A stretch of 64,000 nt of DNA from Akkermansiaceae bacterium UBA956 (GTDB taxonomy: Bacteria > Verrucomicrobiota > Verrucomicrobiia > Verrucomicrobiales > Akkermansiaceae). The DNA is taken from assembly GCA_002293145.1 (NCBI GenBank), contig DBCO01000027.1, positions 321,876-385,875 of the forward strand. Direction: 5' to 3'. The translations under genes and the position numbers were made by a program. The notes below the pieces were generated by a model, which was not told the origin of the DNA, did not search any database, and saw only the letters and a program-made list of their open reading frames with translations. Shown piece by piece: positions 63,068-64,000 of the stretch (the stretch's first letter is position 1; every line of letters begins with the position of its first letter).

Positions 63068-63841
63068 CTAGGGCGGCGTGACTACACCCACAGGTTCAGG
63101 ATTCACCTGCTCGCGCAAATTGATCAACTTCACAGGATTCCGCACTTCTTCTCCATCGGCTCGATAGAGAATGACATTGCTGCGTTCATCGTCTCCTTGA
63201 CCGATCGCGCTCTGAAACACAACGCGCCAATTTTGTTCCGCATCGCGCACTGATACTTGCACTGGCACCGACTCCGCAGGCAGCTTTTCCACGACAACTC
63301 CCCCGGCCTTGACCTCAATGGTTTTGTGGGCAAACACCCACCTTGAATTTGCCGTTAAAGTATTGACCAATCGCGCGCTGCCCGCAGGGAATGTGACGGG
63401 ACCCTCGGGAATGACCATAGAGCGCACCACATCCCATGTATTTTTTTGGGGATCTCGCCATAAAATCACTGCGCAGTCACCTTGTTCTGGCAACTGTATC
63501 TGGCTCCACAACTCAGTTTCATCGCCTTGCGCTTTTTGCAATCGACACATCTGCAATGTAGCAGGCAACGGCAAAGATTCCGTAAATGTCCCAAGCGCCA
63601 ACTGCACAGTAACTGACTTTTTTTTGGTAAGGGGAATCGAGATCATTTGCGGAGGCTCCGAGCCAGGATCCGGCTCTAGTTCGTAGCGTACGCCATCACG
63701 AATCTCTTGTCGGAAAGGCGGCATATCGCCCACTGGCAGCAATCGCAACTCCCGCGGCCCATTTTTCTCCTGTCCCAAGCCAGTGATACAACTCAGTGCG
63801 TAGAGTGATAAAGCAATAAGATGTAGGAAGGGGAGATTCAT
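63068..63841 (-). CDS. Secreted protein of unknown function
   Basis: From ATG 63841, a 257-residue protein with an N-terminal signal (HLIALSLYALSCITGLGQEK). The remainder is beta-rich (ISIPLTKKKSVTVQLALGTF, AVILWRDPQKNTWDVVRSMV, ARLVNTLTANSRWVFAHKTI). Its last residues PEPVGVVTPP are proline-rich. No motif that I recognise. Convergent to comM with an 18-base spacer. The last 159 bases of the window hold no gene that I can support. Confidence 0.6.
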   Translation of the reverse strand: MNLPFLHLIALSLYALSCITGLGQEKNGPRELRLLPVGDMPPFRQEIRDGVRYELEPDPGSEPPQMISIPLTKKKSVTVQLALGTFTESLPLPATLQMCRLQKAQGDETELWSQIQLPEQGDCAVILWRDPQKNTWDVVRSMVIPEGPVTFPAGSARLVNTLTANSRWVFAHKTIEVKAGGVVVEKLPAESVPVQVSVRDAEQNWRVVFQSAIGQGDDERSNVILYRADGEEVRNPVKLINLREQVNPEPVGVVTPP

Positions 63842-64000
63842 CACGCACAGCTTGCAAGATCGGGATGCACTTGGCAAGCCTGTTTCGGGTGTAACTGAAA
63901 TTAGTGTCAAGCGGCAGGCTTGCAAAAATGTTAAGTTAGCCTAGATCCCAGAGTATGGGGAAATTAGTCGTGATGGAGGCAAATTGAAACAGAATTTCAG

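Overview
The window reads as a piece of a verrucomicrobial (PVC superphylum) chromosome at roughly 50-55% GC. The assignment is an inference from gene content. It rests on DUF1080 proteins, a DUF3472 protein, a DUF5722 glycosidase-like protein, a formylglycine-generating enzyme with a sulfatase, eukaryote-type HisA and UTP-glucose uridylyltransferase, a RAYT transposase and an autotransporter-strand protein with a DPDNDGIANLMEY-type tail. LpxI implies a lipid A-containing outer membrane. No 16S gene or other direct taxonomic marker is present.

Layout. 1-2.9 kb: end of a GDP-mannose synthesis gene, ruvX, infA, and rplM-rpsI with a terminator. 3-4.5 kb: a small predicted gene with its own terminator and a secreted beta-propeller-like protein. 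4.7-6.2 kb: gcvT-gcvH, with no gcvP here. 6.2-16 kb: rhomboid-like protein, malQ, LacI regulator, TspO, SGNH hydrolase, lpxI, amidohydrolase, HD phosphohydrolase and a double DUF1080 protein, with two decayed genes between them. 16-24.5 kb: leuS, a photolyase-like protein with a flavin reductase, trmD, FGE, hisA and tatD. 24.5-31.9 kb: DUF5722 glycosidase-like protein, xerC, a secreted PD-DxK protein, a second IF-1-like gene, a RAYT transposase, a DUF3472 protein and a TM2 pseudogene. 32-46 kb: MBL hydrolase, ispH, HAD phosphatase, an 8 x 19 bp tandem array, sulfatase, esterase, prmA, tRNA-Gly, trpC, oxidoreductase, thioredoxin, rdgB, NlpC/P60, HAD, a cation diffusion facilitator and a second alpha/beta hydrolase.

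46.0-57.5 kb is the most striking part. Seven kilobases of secreted right-handed beta-helix proteins, one of them a recognisable GH110 alpha-1,3-galactosidase, and a surface-type autotransporter-strand protein all lie on the minus strand behind a XylR-type AraC regulator. Three intergenic regions carry a matching pair of 16-bp direct repeats, spaced 21 bp start to start. Each pair lies directly against a possible -35 box, and each precedes one of the three transcription units. I read this as a self-contained, single-regulator glycan-degradation regulon, probably for galactose-rich and possibly sulfated polysaccharide. The FGE and sulfatase elsewhere in the window would suit such a lifestyle.

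57.6-64 kb: UTP-glucose uridylyltransferase, a thioredoxin-fold protein with a charged tail, a sigma-70 family factor, a ComM/YifB AAA protein and a secreted protein of unknown function.

Most starts were chosen by family alignment, because Shine-Dalgarno sequences are weak or absent at many genes. Several gene remnants (10.6-10.8, 12.8-13.1, 31.7-31.9 and 38.0-38.4 kb) show recent gene loss.
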